In this document: positions 36,982 to 49,000 of the stretch, in pieces
How the letters are laid out: every line of letters starts with the position of its first letter
Position numbering within the stretch: the first letter of the stretch is position 1
From: Anaspis maculata
Taxonomy: Eukaryota; Arthropoda; Insecta; Coleoptera; Scraptiidae
Length of the DNA: 64,000 bases
Direction: 5' to 3'
Assembly: GCA_949128115.1 (NCBI GenBank)
Contig: OX421964.1
Coordinates: 19,120,892 to 19,184,891 of the forward strand
The notes under the pieces: generated by a model
Databases searched by the model: none
What the model was told of the DNA's origin: nothing
Seen by the model: only the letters and a program-made list of their open reading frames with translations
Program-made: the position numbers and the translations under genes

Positions 36982-38164
36982 TATACAGGGTGGTCCATCC
37001 TAGCGTAATTATCCCATAGCGGTCTTACCCTTCAAGATAGAGAAAAAGATGTAAGGAAGAAGTTATATGGTTTGATGAGACCTATAACTTAAAATTATTT
37101 TCAGCTATACAGGATGTCCCATTTTGACGGGATCAACAAAACGTCATTTTTTTTTAAATGGAATACCCTATATTTTTTTGCATTTTCGGATTCAGCTTTT
37201 TCAACTGTCTTATGCCTGTATTTTTGTTTTTAAATTGTGTGGCAGTGTTACCAACTAAAAATTAAAAACTGAAAAAAATCGCATTTCCACAGTTATCTTG
37301 AAAAAATCGTAGCGGCCTTGCTTTTCAAAACTAAGAAATTAAACTTGACATGATGATAGTCAAGTCACAGACCAATATACCAATGTCAAAAATTTGCGAT
37401 TTCTTGATACAGGACGTTCACAAAAAAAAATCAAACTTCATAATTTTCACAATATTCAGACTGACTAACTGAGAGTTGCGTACTATTTGGCTTGTCTGTC
37501 ATTCATCACGGCCAACTCAATTTGTGAAAAAAAAATAAAAAAATCACAAATTTTGTGAAAATTCCCGATTATCTCGAAAAAAATGAAGTTTAAGGGTAGG
37601 GTATCCCTAGTAAAAATGAAAGAGGATAAAAAAAGCTATCAGATAACGTTATAAAATTAGGGGCATGCTATTTGAAAAAAATGAGTTATGAGACTTTAAA
37701 AATTATAAAGTTTGATTTTTTTTTGTGAACGCCCTGTATTAAGGAATCGCAATTTTTTGACATTGGGATATTGGTCTTTGACTTGACTATCACCATGTCA
37801 AGTTTCATCTCTTAGTTTTGAAAAGCAAGGCCGCTACGATTTTTTCAAGATAACTGTGGAAATGCAATTTTTTTCAGTTTTTAATTTTTAGTTGGTAGCA
37901 CTGCCACACAATTGGAAAACAAAAATACACGCATAAGACAGTTAAAAAAGCTAAATCCGAAAATGCAAAAAAATATAGGGTGTCCCATTTAAAAAAATTG
38001 ACGTTTTGTTGATCCTGTCAAAATGGGACACCCTGTATAGCTGAAAATAATTTTAGGTTATAGGTCTCATCAAACCATATAACTTCTCTTTCACATCTTT
38101 TTCTCTATCTTGAACGGTAAGACCGCTATGGGATAATTACGCTAGAATGAACCATCCTGTATGT
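36982..38164. mobile_element. 1.18-kb palindrome with three nested layers
   Basis: Outer ends: GTATACAGGGTGGTCCATCC and its diverged inverse ending ACCATCCTGTATG. Second layer: TATACAGGATGTCCCATTTT (37106) versus AAAATGGGACACCCTGTATA (about 38040). Third layer: GATACAGGACGTTCAC (37408) versus GTGAACGCCCTGTAT (about 37739). Arms match nearly throughout, including the CATAGCGGTCTTACC and GGTTTGATGAGACC words. It is homologous in layout and in part in sequence to layers of the 25-30 kb palindrome. Confidence 0.92.
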
Positions 38165-39012
38165 ATGGTGCTATCCCACTAAACAAAATATATGGTGTTT
38201 TGGTGTTGATGCAAAACTTCAAAAAAAAACTTCGAACTTCCAACACTGATGTCAATTTGCTGATAGTGTTTGAGTGTTCCAGAAATTACTTCATCCAATC
38301 CTATCGAATAATGCACGCATTATCACGCCCATACATGCCTGCATTTTTCAATAAAACTGGATAAAGCATAGTATTCTACTCGCGGGTAATAGCTATTACT
38401 CATTCGAATGCTTTACGACACTCGCCAGGGCTTGTGTCAGCAAACTGCATCCTCATGAGTAAGAAGCAATCATTACCCGCTTGTTGAATAATATACTATT
38501 ATCCATAACAAATGAGAATATGGAATTATGGATCATAATCCACGACAAAGATTTACGGAAACGAGCATCTTAAAAACCGTCTTATAGTTAGCACAATGAC
38601 TACCCACCCATGTTTCCGCAAATCAGACTTCTGAACTTCAATTCTGGCTCCACGTTAGTACTTCTATCACAATCAATACAATACAATAACCACAAACTTT
38701 TTTTTCCAATTTTGATTTGGCATAAGGTACCACAAACTTATTTGGTACCTACCAACAAAGTTTCTTTTGCATTACTTAAACGTGATAATTGATTTTTCAA
38801 ATAGTTTTTACGTACAATATTTCAGTTCATCTTGATTTTGCCGACTGAGCTTGATTTTGCCGACTGGATGTTCGCGACTGGGGGGGTGTTACACCCCCCA
38901 CACCCCCCCTTCGGACCGGCCCTGGGTCGACAATCAGGCGATCTAAAATGATACCTTGTAGACAACTAATTACTCCATCGAGCAGTACAAAAATTTCGAA
39001 AATGGGGGGATT

Positions 39013-39732
39013 CATCTTTGAAAAAATATCCTCATTTTAACTGAGGTGAAATTTCAAGCTGGTCCACTTCAATTTTGCTCCAGTTTATTGACGGAAAATT
39101 GGAAAACAAAGGTCTGGGCATTAACGTGTTGATGTAGTTAGTTTGAGATTCAAACCCACGGTGAGGTGGCCGTTAGCAAAGATTGACGATTTTATACAGC
39201 ATAAGACATTCTGTTCCTTGGGCATAAGGATTTGATGAGTACTACAAAAGACCTAGTACCTCAAAGGCAAAGTTGGAAATTGTATTGTAACATACCTAAT
39301 AATAATGTAAATAATAAGTGTGCCTGTTACGGCAATAGATACGTATACCGTACACGTGGGCATCAAAAATAGGTAGGTAGGTAGGTAGGTAGGTACAACA
39401 TAAATTATTATCTAATATATCAAGAGCAAATGAGTAACAAGCTTTCAGGAGGCGACACCTGGTATAATAAACAGTGAGTAAATAAATAAAAGTCCATCCG
39501 AGTGACGTAAAAACACTGCTATTAACGATAATTTACTGACGATGCGAAATTTGACGCGTTCCTCTCTCAATTATTTCCCACACATCAGGCCAAACGTTCC
39601 CGAAAAAAAAAACGTTATCAATGTGTCAACGAGTCTATTATTTATCTGAAAAATAATATATTTCTCGGCAATTGCTTTCTAGAGTACTTACTATAAAGTT
39701 ATATTGAAGCTGTAAACAGTCATTTCCTATAG
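39013..39732. other. Unannotated, with a TAGG microsatellite
   Basis: A run of about six TAGG units lies at 39371-39396. Otherwise no recognisable gene or element. Confidence 0.5.
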
Positions 39733-40672
39733 CTATAATCAATTTCACGGCTTTCTGCATTAGTGCAAGCTATGAGAAAAATGGGTTGCGTTGGTACGAA
39801 TAAACCCGTTGACGACTTGTTGGTAGCTAGCTGTCTTCATGTGCAATTTTCAATGTGACATTGTTACCGTCTCGGGGAGTTTTGTAGGAGAAAGTGGAAA
39901 TTTTCGAGAATATGCGAGGAATTGTTAGTTTCCTTTGAGTGATTTGCAAGGTGGACGATACGAGGCATTGTCTTCAGTGGTTGGTGAGTCTTCGCCAAGG
40001 CTATTGGGTTTTTGTTGGCCACTGAGAAAATTATGCCGAAGGTCCCTGATGCCGTGAAGAAATGGAATGTAAAAAGGAAAAACCCACTGCCCAAGAGTAA
40101 ACTTATTCTTTAGATGGAGAATATGGATAGTAGGACAATAATTTATAGAGTTGAACTGTACGGAGACGAGACAATTCGGGCGTGAGTAGGTAGGTACATT
40201 GTGTTGTCTGCCAGCATGTGTCTTCATACCTTGCTTGCTGTTGCAGTATGTATGATAGGTAGAGCTAGAGCTTGATTGGTACCTAAACTAACTACTCCAG
40301 TGATGTGCATCAGAAGATGTAGCCTTTTAGGCGGTGGGTCTTGTCATCCGAGTAGTATCCTGCCGATCTTCGACATCATTCATTAGTAGCCGCCAAAAAC
40401 CTAACAACCTTGGCAGAGACCTACCAACCAGTAAAGACATTATCGTCCACACTGCAAAAAATTCCAAAGAAACTCACGATTCCTAGCATATGCTCAAAAA
40501 ATTTCACTCTCGCGTACATGATACCTCGACACGGCGACAAGATGTCACATAAAAAATTGCACGTGTAGTCAACTGGCCAGCATCCCCTTGTTATCGCATC
40601 ATTCGTATCAACACAACACAATCTTTCCATAGCTTGCTCTAATGCAGAAAGCCGTGAAATTGAAATTATACA
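39733..40672. mobile_element. ~940-bp TIR element (CAATTTCACGGC family)
   Basis: The left end is CAATTTCACGGCTTTCTGCA (39739 onward) continuing TTAGTGCAAGCTATG. The right end is the inverse, CATAGCTTGCTCTAATGCAG continuing AAAGCCGTGAAATTG (about 40630-40666), about 35 bp with few mismatches. The interior has only short open frames without domains. Another copy of the left end, with related interior, is at 63322 onward. Confidence 0.75.
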
Positions 40673-41898
40673 TACAAAAGCGTCATTTATGGAAGAAAGG
40701 CCCTACGTTGGCTTCCACTAAAAATAATTAATTATTCTGGGGGTGGATCCGCTCAGAATAATTCAAAGGAACCAAGCCAAATCTCACCAGTGCCCCTATT
40801 TCAGAACTAATATTTTTTGTAAAATTTAACTTGATTGCATTTTCCAAAGAAAGAAACCAGGCCATCCAAAATCCGAACCGAACTTTCTTATAAAATTGAA
40901 GAATCATCCCGAGGTAAGACAGCATACTTTATAATTTTGGCAACGTAATGCCCACGATACACGAGGCATTTTCGCCCACGCGATTTTCCAAGCATGCTTT
41001 CAAGCATGTTTTCCGGGTTACGAGTTGTTACGAAAAAGTTGGCTAGTTGATTTTGCGGCGTTTTTGCATTCAATTTTTCAGTACGATTTTTGACAAAGGT
41101 GACATAACTTGATAATAAAATGTTTAGTGAATCGGTATCTGACGAGAAGTTATAGGTATTGTCCTATATATTTATTAAATAACGCACATTTATGTGGTCG
41201 TATAATGTTGATTCTTAGGTATACTCATTGGCTATACACTTGAGTGGAGCGGTCGTACTTGGAGAACTGCGTGCGGCGTGTGAGACCGGCATAGAGACTG
41301 AGAGGGTAAGCGCAGCTATCCGCTGGCTTTTATGTGCTTCATCCCTACCACCGGATCGGTCCGATGGTAGGGATGAAACTCGAATAGGCTCCCTACAAAG
41401 TTATTTCATCTGGTGGGGTGGGAGTTTCGAGAAGTACTACCTTATCTTTAGCTGCTTTCCGACGCTCTGCAGGACCCAAGGTATTTCGGTATGGTGAATC
41501 CATCAGTCGTAAGAATATGAAGTCTTTCCTTTCACGTTCAAAAATGACTCAAGATGAACCCCGAGTTGCCATTCCCTACCTTGTAGCGTAGAAATTCAAG
41601 CCACTCATTAGCTATCAGAAGGAATATCAGTGGTATCGGTACCCATCATGTTATCATATTGACACAATTACTGTGAAACAACTGTGACATCTTGTGAACT
41701 GCGAAAAAAAAAAGTTTTTGGTTAAATGGGGTGAAATATAATGGGAGTTTAGCACGGTTTCACATATTACCTTTGAAAAAACTTCATTTGCGGTACGGTG
41801 AATTGGATTACTATACAATAGATTCCTGACACATCAAGCTAACATAAATTAGAAACTGAACACGGCGATCCAAAGTTGGTACATTCTGAATAGTGTCA
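40673..41898. other. Unannotated, with word block and hairpin
   Basis: At 40955-41075 is a block of GAGGCATTTTCGCCCACGC and TTTTGCATTCAATTTTTC words, related to 41948-42075, 42446-42605 and 46190-46360. At 41338-41379 is a near-perfect hairpin with stem TTCATCCCTACCA / TGGTAGGGATGAA. The open frame 41228-41497 has no known domain. Confidence 0.5.
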
Positions 41899-41947
41899 TA
41901 CCCTGGACACACTAGAAAAACTTGATGATCATTAACGGATCGTCACT

Positions 41948-42075
41948 TATGCCCGCGGCACACGAGGCATTTTTGCCCGCAATTTTCCAGGCATTTTTGC
42001 GTGCAATTTTTCAGGCATTTTTTCACGCAATTTTTCATGTGTGTTTTGGCGGCACACGATGCAGGTTTTCCTGCA
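41948..42075. repeat. GCATTTTTGC/GCAATTTTTC word array, left
   Basis: Successive words GAGGCATTTTTGCCCGC, CAGGCATTTTTGCGTGC and CAGGCATTTTTTCACGC, joined by AATTTTTC. Inverted counterpart at 46190-46360. Confidence 0.8.
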
Positions 42076-42445
42076 TGTTTTTAGACTTACGCTGTCAGTT
42101 TGAATAGCAGACGTCATCTCATGAGTATGTGGGGCTGAATTAGCTTGCTTGGGGTCTGTTTCACCCTCTTCGAAAGTGATAAGTGCTATTTTTGATTGTG
42201 GAAATTGAAACAGCTATGGAATTGTGGAGTTTGTGAGGAAGTCTGATGAAAAAATCATAAACCAGTGCTACATTCTACTGACGCTTCTTTCCCTTGAACC
42301 CGGATTTAGCCTTAGCAGTGATCAGGGCTCTCAAATGAATTGTGGGGAGAGAGCTTTGTGAAGCATTTTGTCATCGAAGCATAACCTAAGATTGGTCTGT
42401 CAACTTTCTTGCGTGAAAACAAGCCGCATATTTTCGACCCATTCA

Positions 42446-42605
42446 CACGGGGCATTTTTCCGTGCAATTTTTCAAGAATGTTTTCGGGCATGTTTTGTGG
42501 CTCGTGGGTTGTCATGGAAATCGAGCTCTCTCTTTCTAGTTTTTCAAATTTTCACGATGAGTTTCAGGCATGTTTTCGCGCAATTTTCTGTGCAATTTTG
42601 TGTCA
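42446..42605. repeat. Further GCATTTTT/GCAATTTTTC word block
   Basis: GGGGCATTTTTCCGTGCAAT, then GGGCATGTTTTGTGGC, then CAGGCATGTTTTCGCGCAAT: the same word family, inside the composite palindrome. Confidence 0.65.
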
Positions 42606-42809
42606 ATGTCAAAAGGAATAACGGCTTTTATCTTCTTTATCAAATAGGGGTTGATTTTCCAACATAAGCCTCATCTGTGTACCTCCATGTGAGTACGTTT
42701 TGCACTGCCAGAATTCAGATTCTTAATAAAATATTTTGACGCTTGTTACTGGAGGACATTCTGGCATGTCGCCGCGAGTCGGCCGATGGAATAGGTTGAT
42801 CTAGCACTA

Positions 42810-45020
42810 GTAGTCCGGATGCTAGTTGCATAAAATGGAATGAACCTTGCATTTTTTGATGAGAAGATGCTACTTGGTGAAAATGTTCTTTGCATCATTC
42901 TCTTCCGATCCAAGAAGGTAGCCATCAGCGCCATCCATGCTAGCAGCGTATACAGGGTAAAACAGAAAAAAAAAGTTGGAAAATTATATTTTAATAACCG
43001 AAGCATGTGGAGACGTGTAATTTACCACATACATTAACTGTTTTATGCTCATGAAGTCACAGCAAACCGTTCTTGATTACCTTGAACCGTCTTTGAAATG
43101 TGGGGGAAAAACAGGAAAAAAAACAAAAACACTCTTTTCCCCATAAATAAGTGATTCTTAGAGATATTGACACAATACTTGGTATTTCTACAAAAAGTAG
43201 TGTTAGAAATGATATGAGCTGGGTAGCCAATTCCTAAGCCAACTATTTCTAGAAATACGATTGTCAACTTTTTTTTCTTCTTGAGCACCATCTTGAATCT
43301 GCCCTGTGAGGCATCGTTGAAAAAGTGATTGGTTATCATAATAATGGTAATATGTAATTATTGCATCGTAAAAACAACCTCCTCATCATAATTTAGTGAC
43401 CTCTTCGGCAGGAAAGAATGGAGATTCACGTATTTTCTGGCTCTTCAAAGCTTTAGTGCCCATGATGGCATTTGCAACATCTGGAATGGTAAAATATGTT
43501 ACGCTTTATGAACCTTGTTGTACTTTGAGGTAGCCTACCAAGTTTTGCAGTCATCAATTGAATTGTTTGTTCTTAAAAGCTGTTTGAACTAAATTTGTTT
43601 GATTTTTTTATGGAAAATGAAAAATATTGGATCTTTCACCCTTATTTGATCCCTCGTTGGGGAAAGCCTGAAACCGAAAGTCTCCAAAATTTTTATGGTA
43701 ATGGTTCACTGAGAACTGCTCTTTAATGTGTAATTGTCAAAATCTGCATAGTTGCGTTCAAGTTCTAGACAGAGAGTGACAAAGAAGTTCATGCAGTGAA
43801 AAAAGACACAACTTTCAATGCAACGGAAAAATCTCGGAAATGTCCCTTTTAGATAGGCTTCCCGCAATACACAGGTTCTGAAAGGCTCTCAAGCGTGGGT
43901 GAAAGGCTTGAAACATTACTAACTTAAGGCTCTAACAGGGTACCAAATTGCACATTTATGTTACGAAAAGCAAGGTCTCCAGACAGCTTTCAGTCTAGCT
44001 CTGGACTAGTTTTTTCTCGACTGTAATTTATGTCTTTTTTTTACTGCATGAACTTCTTTGTCGCTCTCTGTCTGGAATCTGAGTGCAACTATGCAATTTT
44101 TAACAATTGAACATTGAAGAGCACTTCCCACTGAACCATTATCATAAAAAATTCGGAGACTTTTGGTTTCAGGCTATCCTCAGTGAGGGATCAAGTGAGG
44201 GTGAGAGACCCAATATTTTGTATTTTTCATAAAAAAAACGACACAAATTTTGTTCAAACAGCTTTTAAGAACAAACCTCTTAATTGATGATGGTGAAACT
44301 TGGTATGCTACCTCAAAGTACATCAAGGTTCATAATGCGTAACATATTTCACCATTCCAGTTGTTGCAAATGCCATCATGGGCACTAAAGCTTTGAAGAG
44401 TCAAAAAATACGTGAATGGCAATTCTTTCCCGCTGAAGAGGTCATTAAATAATGATGAGGAGGTTGTTTCTGCGATTCAATGATTGCATGTTACCATTAT
44501 TATAATAACCAATCACTTTTTCAACGATGCCTCACAGGGCAGATTCAAGATGGTGCTCAAGAGGAAAAAAAAGTTGACAATCGTCTTTCTGGAAATAGTT
44601 GGCTTAGAAGTTGGCTACCCAGCTCATATCATTTCTAACATTACTTTTTGTAGAAATACCAAGTCTTGTGTCAATATCTCGAAGAATTACTTATTTATGG
44701 AAAAAAGAGTGTTCTTGTTTTTTTTTCTGGTTTTCCCCTACATTTCAAAGACGGTTCAAGGTAATCAAGAACAGTTTTCTGTGACTTCATAAGCATAAAA
44801 TAGGTAATGTATGTGGTGAGTTACACGTCTCCACATATTTCGGTTAATTAAATATAATTTTTCAACCTTTTTTTTTGTATCACCCTGTATACGCCGCCGG
44901 CATGGATGGCGCTGATGGCTACCTTTCTGAATCGGAAGAGTACGATGCAAAGAACATTTCCACCAAGTGACATCTTCTCATCAAAAAATGCAAGGTACTT
45001 TCAACTAGCATCCGGACTAT
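42810..45020. mobile_element. 2.2-kb palindrome containing a TACAGGG pair
   Basis: The left arm begins TAGTCCGGATGCTAGTTG and the right arm ends CAACTAGCATCCGGACTA. Within it the ends GTATACAGGGTAA (42948) and ATCACCCTGTATAC (to 44891) delimit an inner palindrome whose arms meet near 43920. Two copies of the same ~100-codon frame occur in the arms: minus 43339-43049 and plus 44484-44792 (shared words NHFFNDASQGRFKMVLK and TIVFLEIVGL). They have no known domain. Confidence 0.9.
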
Positions 45021-45115
45021 AGCAGACAAACTCATGTGAGAATCAATGTGAAGATGAATGGGATGGGATGCTCTACAATATTCAAACTGTGTACCTACTC
45101 CATGAAACTTTTGCT

Positions 45116-45260
45116 GTAGAATCATGATTAGGCCCTCGATCAGTCCCCCCAAGTGGCAAAACTTTAGGTGCTACGGGACAAATCACTTGCAATGATACAA
45201 TATGATTTGCTTCAACTTTCGTTGCAGTACCTACCACAAAATGCAGAATCTCGTGAGAGT
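45116..45260. repeat. Diverged fragment of the 14.7-kb foldback family
   Basis: GGGACAAATCACTTGCAATG and CACAAAATGCAGAATC, with CCCCCAAGTGGCAAAACTTT, correspond in order to the outer half of the arms at 14660-16138. Confidence 0.6.
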
Positions 45261-46189
45261 TTTTATTGTACGGACAACTGGTGCTTAGAACGGGCATCCA
45301 TTCGCTCCTCAAAAGGGCTTCGTTGATGCAGTAGGTAACACAAAGGAATCTGGCGTAGGCCTTTATTGCCCATTTTGTCAGTTGCCCTTCCGGATTCTTC
45401 ACCTAAAGTAACCATGTCAGTGGACACGGTCTGTTTTCACCAAAAATTCCATTGCTTCAAGAACACCTAGAATTTTATCTCTTTCAAAATTTTTAGGTAC
45501 CTATGTGTATTATTTTGAATTAGAAGTACTAAAATGCCAAAGGGTAAAGTCTTTGCTTACGCTCACTATAGGTTTGAAGAACTACTGTAGCGTTTCATCG
45601 AACATGTTCGCCTTTTTGCTTTATAGGTAGGTACAAATCCAAAAAATTGCAATGGGTAGGTACAAGTATATTTGATTCTTCAATAATGGCTTCATGGTGT
45701 CGAGTTCGACATCCACACAGTTCTTTCAACAATTCTGTCAGGCAGTGGATGCTGGTATTCTTGATGGAAGACACTTGTTGCTGTCTGTGGTCCTCTACCA
45801 AGTTGGTCTAGCTCCATTATACAGATCAGCAGTTTGAGCTCTCCCAGACACTTTGAACTGAGCCACAGGTAACACAAATTCACAGTAGTTGTTGTCTCAG
45901 TATGATAATGTGATACCACTTCACTGTTGTATATTCCTTCAATGTTTATTGTTTTGCTCGAACTCCTACGCTGCAAGTCAGGAAAGGTGACTCGGGGGTC
46001 AGTCTTGAGTCACTTTTGAACATGAAATCGAAAGGAATGCCTTCCTACGATTGGATTTTCTACCGAGTTACCGTGGATCGTAAATGCTGGAAAGCAACTA
46101 CAGATTAGGCTCTACTCCTCGAAACCCACACAAGATAGCAAATAAAAGCACCGATTTATTGACAATTCTCATTGAGTTGTCACATGTGT

Positions 46190-46360
46190 CAGAAATCCTG
46201 CCAGAAAACATGCACGAAAAATTGCGTGAAAAATTGCGCGCAAATTTGCATGCAAAAACCCCGCAAATTCGATTTTTATGACAACCCGCGAGCCTGAAAA
46301 ATTGCACGCAAAAATGCCAGGGAAATTGCAGGCAAAAATGCCTCGTGTGCCGCGGGCATT
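46190..46360. repeat. GCAATTTTTC/GCATTTTTGC word array, right (inverted)
   Basis: GAAAAATTGCGTGAAAAATT, then GCGCGCAAATTTGCATGC, then GAAAAATTGCACGC and GCAAAAATGCCTCGTG: the reverse complement of the words at 41948-42075. Confidence 0.8.
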
Positions 46361-46491
46361 ACGGAACGTAATTACGTTTCCCTTGATGTCACCAAGGCAG
46401 TAAGGGAAGTTTAGTGACGATCCATCGTTAATGATCATTAAGCTTTCTATAGTGTGTCCAGGGTAGTAGGAAATCCTCTGATGGAGATTAC

Positions 46492-46763
46492 TACGTACGA
46501 ATAAGACAGACACCTGCACAACTGACGGAGGAGTCGTGCATCGAAAGCTCGTCGGAGTACTTATTCGAAAAAGCCAATTTAGACTTCCCTTGAATTCTGG
46601 CGAATACCAGGTGGAAAACGCTGAAACAATATTGGAAAGGACGAGAACTCTTCCAAGACCTTCCAGGAAAAAACTTCATTGTTTTGGAATGTAGGAGCTG
46701 TTGTTCAAAAGGACAGGTCAACATCGTGAAGTAAAAATGTATCCAGACCAACAGTGCGAACAC
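46492..46763. repeat. Dispersed repeat, copy 1
   Basis: CACCTGCACAACTGACGGAG and neighbouring sequence match the reverse complement of 56480-56710 over perhaps 150-200 bp. A minus-strand frame here and a plus-strand frame at 56481-56744 share words such as SSxxCAGxCxIR. Repeat type unknown. Confidence 0.65.
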
Positions 46764-49000
46764 AGCGGAGAACGATACCCAAGTGCGACAATTTGTGTGA
46801 TTTGTGCCTGGACTGAGTTTGTAGTATATGCAGTATTGAATAGTGCGTGTTCAAACGTTGATCGTTCAATCATATTCGTAACAATATGATCAAGATTTTG
46901 TGTTCCACATTGTTTCCCAGTGTCTCAGCTCTTGAAAACATTTCATGAAACCGGCAATATTAGAGCCAGCATTCCATCTCTGATTGATTTGATCTAGAAA
47001 ATAATCTAGTAGGTACTTCAGTTTGTTCTGTCAGTGAAAAAAGTTTCACTCCTTTTGAATAATTAAAAATAAACGGCATGAACATTGTACCAACATTAAT
47101 AATTGTTTTGATGACCTTTATCACCCCTGTATAAAATTGAGCAGGCCAGGCACAAAAGAATAGGGCCCAAATTGAGTGAGTTCCTAAGTGCCTAAGTATA
47201 AGTTGGATGGAACATACAACAACTAATTTAGTTCTCTAAGCTGTGGCCATCCCTCGAAGTTACACCCCATCGGTTATTGTCGTCATGCATATCCGGGCAA
47301 TAACAATAATTTACGACCATATAACCAAATTGCTTTAAACTAAGCGTAACTTTTTCCGCTTCACATTAGTTGAGTTCCACTCCGTTATTGAACGTTTCAA
47401 TTTAATTTCCCAAACTCACGACTTTATTATGCATGTATAGACATCAGACAGAGCTACTTTACTATTAATATTTAACCAACTTACTCTGAATGCAATATTC
47501 ATAATGGAGTTGTCTTCAAATTATTACTTTCGATAAAGTTCGTTTTATATAGTATTTCGTTATCATTTCCGCTTTCTCAACAGAATGGACACATTTTACA
47601 ATCATACATCTATGTAGCTACTAAGATCACTAACTACCTGCTTTGATGCAAACGTTTAGGTAACTGAATGAGTAGGAACTTAGCTTGAATTTTAAGCTTT
47701 TTTAGCATCAGACAGCAGCAAGGATCGCAAGATAGGTCATGGAGTTCTAGTAAAATTCAACCAGAGAGTATATAATGTGAAAAATGTTCACCAAACGTTG
47801 AAAGAGGCCATATGAACAAGCAAATCATGTGAAGAGATAAAAAGGAGCAACAAGGGAGAATTAGGTTCGAGCGGTTGTTTATCCCCAAAGCCGTGTGCAC
47901 TCTGCCGTGCAGGAATAATAGTGAGAATATCGAAAAATGGCCACTAGGGAAACAAATCTCCACTTTCACCTTATCCTTACATGAGTTTTTGGTTCTTGTC
48001 TTCATTGTTTCTCTTCGCATGGCTCGGCGCCAGGTAACCGAGTAGATAACACCTCCAATAATAATTATTAGTGCTCGTCAATTAGATGGTGCCATGCTGA
48101 TGTTCAAACACAACAATGTTCAAACAAACACAAAATCAACAAACCGGAATAGTAAATGATGATCTTGATGGTAATATGTCCATTGTCTCTTAGCGCATCG
48201 CATCCACTGGTTTACTACATTGAAAACCTAAATGTTCTCAAAATCTTGAAGTTGTCCCTGTCGGCTCGCTGAATTGTCCCCTTTTCCCGTGAAATGCTTT
48301 TTTCTTATCTTTCATCAGGACCTCTAAGCTCAAGAAGCTGATAATCATGGAAGCTGTTGCTGTTTCGATGTCTCATTAGCAATAAATTGGGCTGTAAGTA
48401 TAAGAAGCTACATATAACATCAGAGTCAGTTCATTCGCAGAATTCGTAATCCAAACGGATTTCTCTAGGAGCTTTCCATAGATTTGTTTTTTCATTTTTT
48501 GTAAGTCTGTGTCAGGTTTGTTGACGTTTTATTGAAAAAGCAATTATTCAGGCCCTTGAGGAATATAGTTTGTTCAATTTTTCTCGCGGGCTTAGTTTTT
48601 TCATCGCAGCCGGCTTGGAGCATCCACCAAATTTCTGATAAATATTATTTACTCTCGCTTGTCGCTTGGGGCGTAGGCGACTTGTTGGACTTGAAATATT
48701 AACGAAGTTTATCGAAGGAAGATTATCGCCCTTGGCGAACTTTGTTGATTTTTGCAAAACGATTTTCAATTCGCCAACTTCCGAAGTTCATCTCCTGCTG
48801 ATCGTTTATGTTTATACCTATAGGTATGCTTTATTGAATTATTCAGGTTGATATACACAGCTTTTCAGTTGGTACCCGTCTATAGGTTCAGGAATTAGTG
48901 TATTTATATGAGGCGCTGTTCGAGAGGACGAGAGGTATCCCAAGAAAGTGATGATTATAATAATAACAACAATAAGCTTCATTATCTAACAACAAGAAGT
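46764..49000. other. Unannotated stretch
   Basis: No domain, RNA gene or long repeat recognised. Open frames (such as minus 48020-47757 and minus 48769-48548) have no motif. Confidence 0.35.

Larger units (their letters stand above)
36158..38924. mobile_element. hAT-like non-autonomous element with 8-bp TSD
   Basis: Perfect 15-bp terminal inverted repeats CAGGGCCGGACCGAA (36158-36172) and its complement (38910-38924). They are flanked by an exact 8-bp direct repeat GGTCGACA at 36150-36157 and 38925-38932. CAGGG ends with an 8-bp duplication are hallmarks of the hAT superfamily. G/C runs lie just inside both ends. No hAT transposase is present. The element holds a Tc1/mariner-type transposase remnant and a nested palindrome, so it is a composite of insertions. 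Confidence 0.9.
35691..39012. mobile_element. Foldback interrupted by a hAT-like insertion
   Basis: The left arm, about 35691-35790 (GCGCTCGATGGGGTAAT, then AAGGTACCATC and CACCTGATTGTTGAC), pairs with 38926-39012 (GTCGACAATCAGGCGATC, GATACCTTG, ATTACTCCATCGAGC). Removing the 2.77-kb hAT-like element leaves a foldback of about 550 bp that itself holds the 35794-36139 element. Confidence 0.8.
41899..46465. mobile_element. 4.6-kb composite palindrome
   Basis: The outer arms are 41899-42020 (CCCTGGACACACTA, then TGATGATCATTAACG, then CCCGCGGCACACGAGGCA) and 46285-46465 (the inverse; the right copy has ~55 extra bases at about 46360-46412). Both ends contain repeated GCATTTTTGC / GCAATTTTTC words. 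A 2.2-kb palindrome (42810-45020) sits inside; the flanking segments 42110-42760 and 45030-46190 do not match each other. Confidence 0.85.

Noticed and set aside
43049..44792. Paired ~100-codon frames as a duplicated host gene
   Set aside because: They sit in the arms of a TACAGGG-ended palindrome, lack domains, and their duplication follows from the palindrome. Kept only as a question in the findings.
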